From assembly GCF_902859705.1 (NCBI RefSeq), contig NZ_CADIJO010000013.1, forward strand, positions 119,104 through 183,103: DNA of 64,000 bases, given 5' to 3'. Shown here one piece after another: positions 8,235-15,326 of the stretch. The notes beneath the pieces were generated by a model, which saw nothing but the letters and a program-made list of their open reading frames with translations, was not told the origin of the DNA and made no database searches. The stretch comes from Achromobacter deleyi. Lineage in GTDB: Bacteria; Pseudomonadota; Gammaproteobacteria; Burkholderiales; Burkholderiaceae_B. The translations under genes and the position numbers were made by a program. The number at the start of each line of letters is the position of its first letter. Within the stretch, counting starts at the first letter, position 1.

Positions 8235-9278
8235 ATGCCCGACCCCATCGACACTCAACGCCGCCGCCTGCTCGGCACCACCTCGGCCCTGGCCGGCGCC
8301 AGCCTGTTGAACCTGGGCCTGAACGCCAAGGCGCTGGCCGCGCCATCCACCGCCAACGGCACGCCATCGGCCGCCAGCACCACGTTCAGCGCCATCCGCC
8401 AGATCCGCGCAGGCGACCTGGACATCGGCTATGTCGACGCCGGCCCGTCCAACGGCCCGGTCGCCGTCCTGCTGCACGGCTGGCCCTACGACATCCACAG
8501 CTTCATCGACGTCGTGCCGCAACTGACCGCCGCCGGCTATCGCGTCATCGTGCCGCACCTGCGCGGCTACGGTTCGACCCGCTTCGTGTCGGCCGACACC
8601 GCCCGCAACGGCGAACAGGCCGTGGTGGCCGTCGACATCATCGCGCTGATGGACGCCTTGAAGATCCCCAAGGCCGTCATCGCCGGCTTCGACTGGGGCG
8701 CGCGCACCGCCAACATCATGGCCGCGCTGTGGCCCGAACGCTGCCAGGCGCTGGTGTCGGTCAGCGGCTACCTGATCGGCAGCCAGGAAGGCAACCGCAA
8801 GCCCCTGCCGCCCGAAGCCGAATTCCAATGGTGGTACCAGTTCTACTTCGCCACCGAACGCGGCGCGGCCGGCTACGCCGCCAACCTGGACGCCTTCAAC
8901 AAGCTGATCTGGAAACTGGCCTCGCCCAAATGGGATTTCGACGACGCCACCTACGCGCGCAGCGCCAAGGCCTTCGCCAACCCCGACCACGTCGCCATCG
9001 TGATCCACAACTACCGCTGGCGCCTGGGCCTGGCCCAGGGCGAAGCGCGCTACGACGAGCTGGAACGCCGCCTGGCGGTGGCGCCCAGGATTACCCTGCC
9101 CACCATCACCCTGGAAAGCGACGCCAACGGCGCGCCGCACCCGCCCCCCGCCGCGTACGCCAGGCAGTTCACCGGCAAGTACCAGCACCGCGACATCACC
9201 GGCGGCATCGGCCACAACCTGCCGCAGGAAGCGCCCAAGGCATTTGCCGACGCGGTGTTGCAAGTGACGCGGCTGTAG
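8235..9278 (+). CDS. Tat-exported alpha/beta hydrolase, epoxide hydrolase/dehalogenase-like
   Basis: A 347-residue protein. ATG 8235 starts a twin-arginine signal (QRRRLLGTTSALAGASLL, cleavage near AKALAAP). Upstream in-frame sequence is antisense to the serine hydrolase and was ignored. The mature domain shows the oxyanion motif HGWPYD, the strand VIVPHLRGYGSTR and the nucleophile motif GFDWGAR, where the nucleophile is Asp rather than Ser, followed by GGIGHNLPQE with the catalytic His. An Asp nucleophile is the mark of epoxide hydrolases, haloalkane dehalogenases and fluoroacetate dehalogenases. A Tat signal implies folding before export to the periplasm. The substrate cannot be told. It has its own transcript and faces the GntR gene convergently. 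Confidence 0.9.
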   Translation: MPDPIDTQRRRLLGTTSALAGASLLNLGLNAKALAAPSTANGTPSAASTTFSAIRQIRAGDLDIGYVDAGPSNGPVAVLLHGWPYDIHSFIDVVPQLTAAGYRVIVPHLRGYGSTRFVSADTARNGEQAVVAVDIIALMDALKIPKAVIAGFDWGARTANIMAALWPERCQALVSVSGYLIGSQEGNRKPLPPEAEFQWWYQFYFATERGAAGYAANLDAFNKLIWKLASPKWDFDDATYARSAKAFANPDHVAIVIHNYRWRLGLAQGEARYDELERRLAVAPRITLPTITLESDANGAPHPPPAAYARQFTGKYQHRDITGGIGHNLPQEAPKAFADAVLQVTRL

Positions 9279-9322
9279 CCCGGGCATGACAGCAGGCGGC
9301 GGCGCCCTGCCACCGCGACCGC

Positions 9323-9340
9323 CGCGGCAAGCCTGCCGCG
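9323..9340. terminator. GC-rich hairpin between convergent genes
   Basis: CGCGGCA (9323-9329) and TGCCGCG (9334-9340) form a perfect 7-bp stem with an AGCC loop, in the 66-bp gap between two convergent genes. There is no T-tract on either side, so it could be a weak or Rho-assisted terminator or simply an mRNA 3' end structure. Confidence 0.4.
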
Positions 9341-9344
9341 CGGC

Positions 9345-10067
9345 TCAGTGCTCGCGGATCAGCGTGGTCGAAAACTCGTAGCGGCCCGCGGGGTGATGCG
9401 AGCACGAGACTTCCACGATCTGCCCGGCCTGGTCCTTGTAATGGCGCAGGATGAACAGCCCCGGCGAGTCCGGCGCCACTTCGAGGTCGCGCGCCACCGC
9501 GGCAGGCATCGCGCAGGCCGATATGGTCTGCTCGACCGACGCGATGCGGCGCCCATAGTGTTCTTCGATCAGGTCCGACACCAGTCTGTCCGGATGCTGG
9601 CGCGCCAGCTTGCGCACGCCTTTGTAGTGGGCATCGACGTACAGTTCGGTCCATACCACCGGCGGCTGTCCGGGCGTGCCCCGCGTGGATGAAAACCGCA
9701 GCCAGCGCGTACCGGGACCCACGCCCAGGCGGGCCGCCAGTTCCAGGTCGGCCACGATCTCCTGCACCTGCAGGATGTTGCGCGGCGTGCGTGCCGCCAA
9801 CTGCACCAGGTCTTCCAGCGACCGCAACGACTGGCTGAATCCGGCCTTGGGCCGCGCCGCCGTCACCACCGTGCCGCTGCCCCTTCGGCGCGCAATCAAG
9901 CCCAGGTCCTGCAACTGCCGCAACGCCGCCCGCAACGTATGGCGGCTGGCATCGAATTCTTCGGCCAGGGCGTTCTCGGAAGGCAGCAAGGCGCCCACGG
10001 CGTACTGGCCGTTGGCGATGCGACGCGCCAATTCTTCAGAGATGCGGGTGTACAGCGTGATGGACAT
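9345..10067 (-). CDS. GntR/HutC-family transcriptional regulator (UTRA domain)
   Basis: A 240-residue regulator. The start MSITLYTRISEELARRI (ATG 10067) is the normal opening of this subfamily; longer readings add 45 residues from the promoter. The winged helix (about 5-70) has GALLPSENALAEEFDASRHTLR and LIARRRGSGTVV. The C-terminal UTRA effector domain (about 95-235) begins LVQLAARTPRN and ends HHPAGRYEFSTTLIREH, the usual HutC-type ending. UTRA proteins bind small ligands such as sugar phosphates, histidine intermediates or organic acids. It is divergent from the lyase/Bug/fumarase genes, with a 9-bp inverted repeat between them, so it most likely represses that set until the substrate or a product is present. 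Confidence 0.92.
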   Translation of the reverse strand: MSITLYTRISEELARRIANGQYAVGALLPSENALAEEFDASRHTLRAALRQLQDLGLIARRRGSGTVVTAARPKAGFSQSLRSLEDLVQLAARTPRNILQVQEIVADLELAARLGVGPGTRWLRFSSTRGTPGQPPVVWTELYVDAHYKGVRKLARQHPDRLVSDLIEEHYGRRIASVEQTISACAMPAAVARDLEVAPDSPGLFILRHYKDQAGQIVEVSCSHHPAGRYEFSTTLIREH

Positions 10068-10170
10068 GGAAAGGGGCGGCTTGAAGACAGGCTCCATTCT
10101 ATCTGCTGCCCCGCGGGCGCCCCGGCACGAGGGTATTCCCCGGAATTGACGCCCGCCAACGGCCCTGCTT

Positions 10171-10204
10171 AAATGTACGTACAACTTTTTAAGAGCGTAC
10201 ATTT
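10171..10204. promoter_or_regulatory. GntR operator candidate
   Basis: AAATGTACG (10171-10179) and CGTACATTT (10196-10204) are perfect 9-bp inverted repeats separated by 16 bp; the left arm also contains the palindrome GTACGTAC. The right arm ends one base before the ATG of the lyase gene at 10205, so a bound regulator would cover the translation initiation region. HutC/GntR operators often contain GT-N-AC-type dyads, which fits. Confidence 0.7.
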
Positions 10205-11560
10205 ATGGCTGTCTCGGTGCTTGATTCCTCGCTGTTCAAAGACATGTTCGGCACCGCCGCGATGCGGTCGGTGTTCGACGACGCCGCCACCGTGCGGCGC
10301 TACGTGGAAACGGAAGTCGCGCTGGCGCGCGTGCAGGGCCGCCTGGGCGTGATTCCCGCCGAGGCCGCCCACGCCATCGAGGCCCGCGCCGACGCCGCCG
10401 CCATCGACATGGACGTACTGCGCGCCGAAACCGAGATCGTCGGCTACCCCATCCTGCCGCTCGTGCACCAGTTGTCGCGCCAGTGCGGTCCGCAGGGCGA
10501 ATACCTGCATTGGGGCGCCACCACGCAAGACATCATGGACACCGCCACGGTCCTGCAGGTCCGCGAGGCGCTGGAGCTCATCGACGCCGACCTGGCCGCG
10601 CTGGACGGCATCCTCGACGGCCTTGCGCTGCAATACCGGGACACGCCCATGGCCGGCCGCACCCATCTACAGCACGCCTTGCCCATCACGTTCGGCTACA
10701 AGGCCGCGGTCTGGCTGCTGATGCTGCGGCGCCACCGCGAGCGCCTGGCGCAGTTGCGCCCGCGCGTGCTGATCGGCCAGTTCGGCGGCGCCGCCGGCAC
10801 GCTGGCTTCGCTGGGCGACCAGGGCCTGGCGGTGCACGCCGCGCTGATGCACGAGCTGGGCTTGGGCGCCGCGCCCGTCACCTGGCACGTGGCGCGCGAC
10901 GGCCTGGCCGAGACGGTCCAGTTCCTGGCGCTGGTCTGCGGTTCCCTGGGCAAGATCGCCGTCGACATCATGCTGATGATGACCAACGAACTGGGCGAGG
11001 CCTTCGAGCCCTTCGTCAAGGGCCGCGGCGCCTCCAGCACCATGCCGCAAAAGCGCAACCCGATCTCGTGCGAACTGATGTGGGCCGCGTCCAAGACGGT
11101 GCGCCAGCACGCCGGCCTGGCGCTGGACGCCATGCTGCAGGATTTCGAGCGCGCCACCGGCCCCTGGCATATCGAATGGACGGCCGTGCCCGAAGCCTTC
11201 GTGCTGACCGCCGGGTCGCTGCGCCAGGCCCGCTTCATGCTGGGCGGCCTTGAGGTGGACACCGGCCGCATGGCAAGCAACCTGGACCTGTCCGGCGGCC
11301 TGATCGTGGCCGAGGCCGTGATGATGGGCCTGGCCCCGCACATCGGCCGCCAGACGGCGCACGACGTGGTCTACGACGCCTGCCGCGCGGCCGCCACCTC
11401 GCGCCGCCGCCTGGCCGACGTGCTGCGCGAAGACCCCCGCATCGCGCAGCGACTGGCCGCGGACGACATCGAACGCCTGTGCAATCCCGCGCATTACCTG
11501 GGTGCCGCGCCCGCCATGGTCGATCGCATGCGTGCCCATCGGACACCCGGCGCCGCCTGA
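10205..11560 (+). CDS. Aspartase/adenylosuccinate-lyase superfamily lyase, PcaB-like
   Basis: A 451-residue cytoplasmic enzyme. The superfamily signature GASSTMPQKRNP (about residues 277-288) carries the catalytic flexible-loop serine. Upstream are the other conserved regions, HWGATTQDIMDTA (about 101-113) and MAGRTHLQHALP (about 148-159). The opening SVLDSSLFKDMFGTAAMRSVF resembles 3-carboxy-cis,cis-muconate cycloisomerase (PcaB) and the C-N lyases annotated alongside it. No other protocatechuate gene is nearby. Instead a Bug receptor and a class I fumarase follow, so a lyase that releases fumarate from an N- or O-substituted succinate is an attractive inference. The ATG sits directly after an operator; the only ribosome-site-like sequence is AAGAG 10 nt upstream. 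Confidence 0.88.
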   Translation: MAVSVLDSSLFKDMFGTAAMRSVFDDAATVRRYVETEVALARVQGRLGVIPAEAAHAIEARADAAAIDMDVLRAETEIVGYPILPLVHQLSRQCGPQGEYLHWGATTQDIMDTATVLQVREALELIDADLAALDGILDGLALQYRDTPMAGRTHLQHALPITFGYKAAVWLLMLRRHRERLAQLRPRVLIGQFGGAAGTLASLGDQGLAVHAALMHELGLGAAPVTWHVARDGLAETVQFLALVCGSLGKIAVDIMLMMTNELGEAFEPFVKGRGASSTMPQKRNPISCELMWAASKTVRQHAGLALDAMLQDFERATGPWHIEWTAVPEAFVLTAGSLRQARFMLGGLEVDTGRMASNLDLSGGLIVAEAVMMGLAPHIGRQTAHDVVYDACRAAATSRRRLADVLREDPRIAQRLAADDIERLCNPAHYLGAAPAMVDRMRAHRTPGAA

Positions 11561-11611
11561 CCCCGCGGCGCCATTTCCCCCAAATAAAAAAACACCCCAA
11601 GGAGACAAACC

Positions 11612-12592
11612 ATGAAGAACTGGCTGGCGGCATTCGCCGCCGCGACGGGACTCGTCCTGACGCAGGGCGCGCATGCGCAAGACCCCTATCCCACCCGCGC
11701 CATCACCTGGATCGTGCCGTTCGCGGCCGGCGGCCCCACCGATGCCATGGCGCGCAACATCGCCAATCGCGTCGCGCAGGAACTCAAGCAGACCATCCTG
11801 ATCGAGAACGTGGGCGGCGCCGGGGGCACCATCGGCGCCGCCAAGGCGGCCAAGTCACCGCCCGACGGCTACACCTTCCTGGTCGGCCATATCGGCTACA
11901 TGGCGGCCGCGCCATCGCTGTACCAGCGCCTGCCCTACGACCCGACCAAAGACTTCCAGGCCGTGTTCCGCTTCCCCGACACGCCGCTGGTGCTGCTGGT
12001 GGGCGAATCGTCGCCCTACCGCTCCGTGTCCGAACTGATCGCCTTTGGCAAGACGCATCCCGGCAAGCTGAACTTCAGCAACGCGGGCGTCGGGTCCACG
12101 TCTCACCTGGTGGCTGCCATGTTCGCCAGCCAGGCCGGCATGGACATCACGCCCATTGCCTACAAGGGCGCCGGCCCGGCGCTGAACGATCTGATGGGCA
12201 ACCAGGTCGACGCCATGTTCGACCAGACCAACACCGCGCTGCCGCAAACGCGGGGCGGCAAGGTGCGCGCGCTGGGCCTGACCTCATCCACCCCGATGGC
12301 CCAGTTCCCGGGCGTGGCGCCGATGGGCGCCCAGGCGCTGCCGGGCTTCCAGGTCTCCACCTGGTATGGCCTGTATGCGCCCAAGGGCACGCCGGACGCG
12401 GTGGTGCAGACGATGTACGGCGCGTGGCAGAAGGCGCTGGCCGACGCGGACTTCACGGGAAAGATGGTCGAACAAGGCATCCAGATGCTGCCCGCCGCGC
12501 AATACGCGCCCGCCGCCTTCCAGCAGTTCACCGCCGACGAAGGCAAGCGCTGGGCCGGCGTCATCAAGCAGGCCGGCATCACACTGCAATAG
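11612..12592 (+). CDS. Bug/TctC-family tripartite tricarboxylate receptor
   Basis: A 326-residue periplasmic binding protein with a Sec signal peptide (MKNWLAAFAAATGLVL, cleavage near GAHAQ). Family landmarks are YPTRAITWIVPFAAGGPTDAMAR at the mature N-terminus, the GGAGGTIGAAKAA loop, NFSNAGVGS and the PDGYTFLVG strand. A strong ribosome site (AAGGAGACAAACC) precedes the ATG. Bug proteins bind carboxylates or neutral organic acids through a water-bridged carboxylate pocket. No TctA/TctB membrane partner is encoded here, which is common for the many orphan Bug genes of Bordetella and Achromobacter. It sits between the lyase and the fumarase, suggesting it binds the acid they degrade. Confidence 0.93.
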   Translation: MKNWLAAFAAATGLVLTQGAHAQDPYPTRAITWIVPFAAGGPTDAMARNIANRVAQELKQTILIENVGGAGGTIGAAKAAKSPPDGYTFLVGHIGYMAAAPSLYQRLPYDPTKDFQAVFRFPDTPLVLLVGESSPYRSVSELIAFGKTHPGKLNFSNAGVGSTSHLVAAMFASQAGMDITPIAYKGAGPALNDLMGNQVDAMFDQTNTALPQTRGGKVRALGLTSSTPMAQFPGVAPMGAQALPGFQVSTWYGLYAPKGTPDAVVQTMYGAWQKALADADFTGKMVEQGIQMLPAAQYAPAAFQQFTADEGKRWAGVIKQAGITLQ

Positions 12593-12604
12593 ACCGGAAA
12601 CGCC

Positions 12605-14110
12605 ATGCGCAGCCTGCTCGCCTCCGACATCGAAACCAGCATCGCCCAGGCCTTGCAGGCCGTCAGCCATACCCATCCGGCCGATTTCGTGCGGGCGCTG
12701 AAGGCCGCCCACGACCGGGAAAGCGCGCCTGCCGCGCGCCATGCGCTGCTGCAGCTGCTGGTCAACAGCAAGATGAGCGCACGGGCGCGCCGCCCGGTCT
12801 GCCAGGATACGGGCGTGGCGCACGTCTATGCCCGCATGGGCATGGACGTGCGCATCCGCGCCGACGGCCCGGGCGCCACGCCCAGCCTGCAGGCGCTGGC
12901 CAACCGCGCCGTCGCACGCGCCTACGGCTGCGCCGCCAATCCCCTGCGCGCCTCGATGGTGCAAGATCCCCTGGGCCTGCGCCGCAATACCCGCGACAAC
13001 ACACCGGCCGTGCTGCACGTCGAACTGGTGGAAGGCGACGGCCTGGAACTGACCGTGGTCGCCAAGGGCGGCGGCGGCGACGTCAAGGCGCGCTACGCCA
13101 TGCTCACGCCCAGCGATTCGGTCGTCGACTGGGTGGTGGCGCAACTGCCCGGCATGGGCGCGGGCTGGTGTCCGCCCGGCGTGCTGGGCCTGGGCGTGGG
13201 CGGCACGCCCGAACAGGCCATGGCGCTGGCCAAGCGCAGCCTGTTCACGCCCATCGACATGCCGGACCTGCTGGCGCGAGGCCCGAGCAACCCCGAAGAA
13301 CACCTGCGGCGAGACGTCTACCAGCGCGTGAACGCGCTGCGCATCGGTGCGCAGGGGCTGGGCGGCGATACCACGGTGCTGGATGTCAAAGTGGCCACCG
13401 CCCCGTCCCATGCGGCGCTGCTGCCCGTGGCGCTGTTGCCCAACTGCGCCGCCACCCGCTACCTGACGTTCCACATGCCCGATACCGGGCCGGCGGCGCT
13501 GCCCGAATCCGACCCCGCCATCTGGGACGGCATCCCCGACACGCTGCCGGCCAGCGGCGGCAGGCGGGTCGACCTGGATACCCTGACGCGCGCCGAAGTG
13601 GGCACCTGGACGGCCGGCGAAACCCTGCTGCTGTCCGGCAAGCTGCTCACCGGCCGTGACGCCGCCCACAAACGCATGGACGATCTGCTGGCTCAAGGCC
13701 GCCCCCTGCCCGTGCCCCTGCAAAACCGCGCGCTGTACTACGTCGGCCCCGTCGACCCGGTGGCGGGCGAAGCAGTGGGGCCGGCCGGCCCCACCACCGC
13801 AGCCCGCATGGACAAGTTCATGCCACGGCTGCTGGCCGCCAGCGGCCTCCTGGTCACCATAGGCAAGGCCGAACGCGGCCCGCTCGCCATCCAGGCCATC
13901 CGGGACAACGGCGCCGCCTACCTGTGCGCGGTGGGCGGCGCCGCGTATCTGGTATCGCAAGCGGTGCGCGCGGCACGCGTGGTCGCCTTCGCCGACCTGG
14001 GCATGGAAGCGATCTACGAATTCGAGGTGCGCGACATGCCGGTCACCGTCGCCATCGACGCGCGCGGGCGCACGGTGCACACGGTGTATCCGATCCACGA
14101 GGCGGCCTGA
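12605..14110 (+). CDS. Class I (Fe-S) fumarate hydratase
   Basis: A 501-residue single-chain class I fumarase carrying both the alpha-type and beta-type domains. The three cluster cysteines are visible: RPVCQDTGVA (about residue 66), GAGWCPPGVLG (about 189) and LPNCAATRYL (about 281). Other hallmarks are MVQDPLGLRRNTRDNTPA, VVAKGGGGDVK and, in the beta domain, GPTTAARMDKFMP and AVGGAAYL. It interconverts fumarate and malate using a [4Fe-4S] cluster. Fused two-domain enzymes of this type also include tartrate dehydratases, so substrate is not certain. It starts 12 bp after the Bug gene, in one transcription unit with the lyase, consistent with disposal of fumarate released by that enzyme. Confidence 0.9.
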   Translation: MRSLLASDIETSIAQALQAVSHTHPADFVRALKAAHDRESAPAARHALLQLLVNSKMSARARRPVCQDTGVAHVYARMGMDVRIRADGPGATPSLQALANRAVARAYGCAANPLRASMVQDPLGLRRNTRDNTPAVLHVELVEGDGLELTVVAKGGGGDVKARYAMLTPSDSVVDWVVAQLPGMGAGWCPPGVLGLGVGGTPEQAMALAKRSLFTPIDMPDLLARGPSNPEEHLRRDVYQRVNALRIGAQGLGGDTTVLDVKVATAPSHAALLPVALLPNCAATRYLTFHMPDTGPAALPESDPAIWDGIPDTLPASGGRRVDLDTLTRAEVGTWTAGETLLLSGKLLTGRDAAHKRMDDLLAQGRPLPVPLQNRALYYVGPVDPVAGEAVGPAGPTTAARMDKFMPRLLAASGLLVTIGKAERGPLAIQAIRDNGAAYLCAVGGAAYLVSQAVRAARVVAFADLGMEAIYEFEVRDMPVTVAIDARGRTVHTVYPIHEAA

Positions 14111-14132
14111 CACCTGGCACGCCGTGTCAGGC
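14105..14132 (+). terminator. Hairpin at end of fumarase gene
   Basis: GCCTGACAC (14105-14113) and GTGTCAGGC (14124-14132) give a perfect 9-bp stem with a 10-nt loop. The fumarase stop codon (14108-14110) lies in the 5' arm. No T-tract follows, so it may act as a weak terminator or protect the 3' end of the upstream mRNA. Confidence 0.5.
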
Positions 14133-14156
14133 AGACAACAGTTGCGCCGCGCGGTA

Positions 14157-14186
14157 TTGACACTCCGCCTTACGCGCCCTTAGGAT
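14157..14186 (+). promoter_or_regulatory. Putative sigma-70 promoter of RNA-repair operon
   Basis: A perfect -35 TTGACA (14157-14162) is followed after 18 bp by TAGGAT (14181-14186, four of six matches to TATAAT). The start of transcription would be near 14193, leaving a leader of about 250 nt before the ligase ATG at 14445. No sigma-54 -24/-12 pair is present, unlike rtc-type repair operons. Confidence 0.5.
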
Positions 14187-14268
14187 TGCGACCTGCTTTC
14201 AAGCTTCTTCTCTTCACCCCTCTCTTTCCGAGTGCAACCGTGTCTGCCATCCGTCAATTCGCCTAATC

Positions 14269-14418
14269 GCCGACGACTTCCCTTTCCGGGTAATCGCGGT
14301 CTGCCTGTCCGTCTTTGCGGCTCGACGCCTGCGTCTTGAGCCCCTCGCACGGCAGGCGCGGTTCCGGAAAGCGCAACACACACTCGCTTCCCCTCCCCCG
14401 TAAGACCGCGTCGTCGGC
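14269..14418 (+). ncRNA. Structured leader RNA candidate upstream of RNA ligase
   Basis: The 334-bp gap before the ligase has no gene. Four complementary segments nest in order. The outer helix is GCCGACGAC (14269-14277) with GTCGTCGGC (14410-14418). The next is CTTTCCGG (14282-14289) with CCGGAAAG (14364-14371). The third is 14303-14312 with 14349-14357, nine pairs and one bulged T. The innermost is the hairpin GGCTC-GACG/CGTC-TT-GAGCC (14319-14342) with a CCTG loop. A further CGC/GCG pairing (14295-14297 with 14358-14360) fits between. The 14372-14409 strand is A/C-rich and apparently single-stranded. Nesting of independent helices is better than expected by chance, but no covariation test was possible. 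Confidence 0.45.
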
Positions 14419-14444
14419 TTCCCCACTTTGCCTGGAGAAGTTCC

Positions 14445-15326
14445 ATGACGCCCGATCCGCGCGCGCACGCGCAATCCTTCGACCTCTATCGCTACCCCCG
14501 CACCCCGCACCTGGAAGGCTCGCGCCTGCAGGACGGCGACGAGGGCCACGACCACGTGCCCTACCGCCACCTGCAAGGCCAGTTCCTGGTGGTGGAAGAA
14601 AAGCTGGACGGTGCCAACACCGGCATCAGCTTCAGCCCGGCCGGTGAACTGCTGCTGCAGTCGCGCGGCCACTATCTGGTGGGCGGCGGCCGCGAACGCC
14701 AGTTCAATTTCATCAAGGCGTGGGCGCAGGCCCATGCCGACTGGCTGCTGCAACGCCTGGAAGACCGCTACGTGATGTACGGCGAAACGATGTCCAAGAA
14801 ACACTCGGTGTTCTACGACGCCTTGCCGCATCACTTCTTCGAATTCGACGTGCTGGATCGCCAGACCGGTGAATTCCTGTCGACCCGGGCGCGCCGCGAC
14901 CTGCTGGCCGGCGGCCCGGTGCTGTCGGTGCCGGTGCTGTTCGAAGGCCTCGCGCCGGCCCGGCTGGCCGACCTGAAGGCGCTGCTGCGGCCATCGCTGG
15001 CCAAGACCGCGCAGTGGCGCGACGCCTTCGAGGCGACGCTGCGGCGCGAAGGCCTCGACCTGCCCATGGCCTGGAAGCAATGCGACAAGTCGGACCTGTC
15101 CGAAGGCTTGTACATCAAGGTCGAAGCCGGCGACCAGACCGTTGCCCGCTACAAGTGGGTGCGCGCGGATTTCGTGCAGGCCATCCTGGAATCCGACAAG
15201 CACCATTCCGAACAGCCCTACGTGCCCAACCTGCTCGCACCGGGCGTGGACCTGTACGCCAGCCAGCCGGCTGTCGACTGGGACACCCTGCGCGCGGCCG
15301 CCCAACCCTCGTCGGAGGCATCATGA
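14445..15326 (+). CDS. RNA ligase, T4 Rnl2-like nucleotidyltransferase
   Basis: A 293-residue ATP-dependent polynucleotide ligase. The nucleotidyltransferase motifs occur in order: motif I EEKLDGAN with the adenylated lysine at K53, an LLQSRGHYL motif Ia, motif III VMYGETM, motif IIIa FFEFDVLD, motif IV EGLYIKVE and motif V ARYKWVR. It lacks BRCT, OB-fold and helix-hairpin-helix domains, so it is an RNA-ligase-type rather than a replicative DNA ligase. The reaction is expected to join 3'-OH and 5'-phosphate ends through an AppN intermediate. The ATG has the ribosome site GGAGAAG. Its stop overlaps the start of an HD-Pnk end-healing gene (ATGA), which makes a complete heal-and-seal cassette. 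The physiological RNA target is unknown. Confidence 0.9.
   Translation: MTPDPRAHAQSFDLYRYPRTPHLEGSRLQDGDEGHDHVPYRHLQGQFLVVEEKLDGANTGISFSPAGELLLQSRGHYLVGGGRERQFNFIKAWAQAHADWLLQRLEDRYVMYGETMSKKHSVFYDALPHHFFEFDVLDRQTGEFLSTRARRDLLAGGPVLSVPVLFEGLAPARLADLKALLRPSLAKTAQWRDAFEATLRREGLDLPMAWKQCDKSDLSEGLYIKVEAGDQTVARYKWVRADFVQAILESDKHHSEQPYVPNLLAPGVDLYASQPAVDWDTLRAAAQPSSEAS

Noticed and set aside
12284..14113. A 609-codon minus-strand open frame opposite the fumarase
   Set aside because: Composition (His, Gln, Arg, Ala rich) is that of a GC-rich shadow frame; the plus-strand fumarase carries all family motifs.
14111..14140. Sigma-54 promoter (TGGCAC at 14115) before the repair operon
   Set aside because: No TTGC-type -12 element at the required distance; the sigma-70-like pair at 14157 is better.
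14445..15326. ATP-dependent DNA ligase (LigD/LigC type)
   Set aside because: No OB-fold domain of DNA ligases, and motif spacing is that of Rnl2-like RNA ligases.
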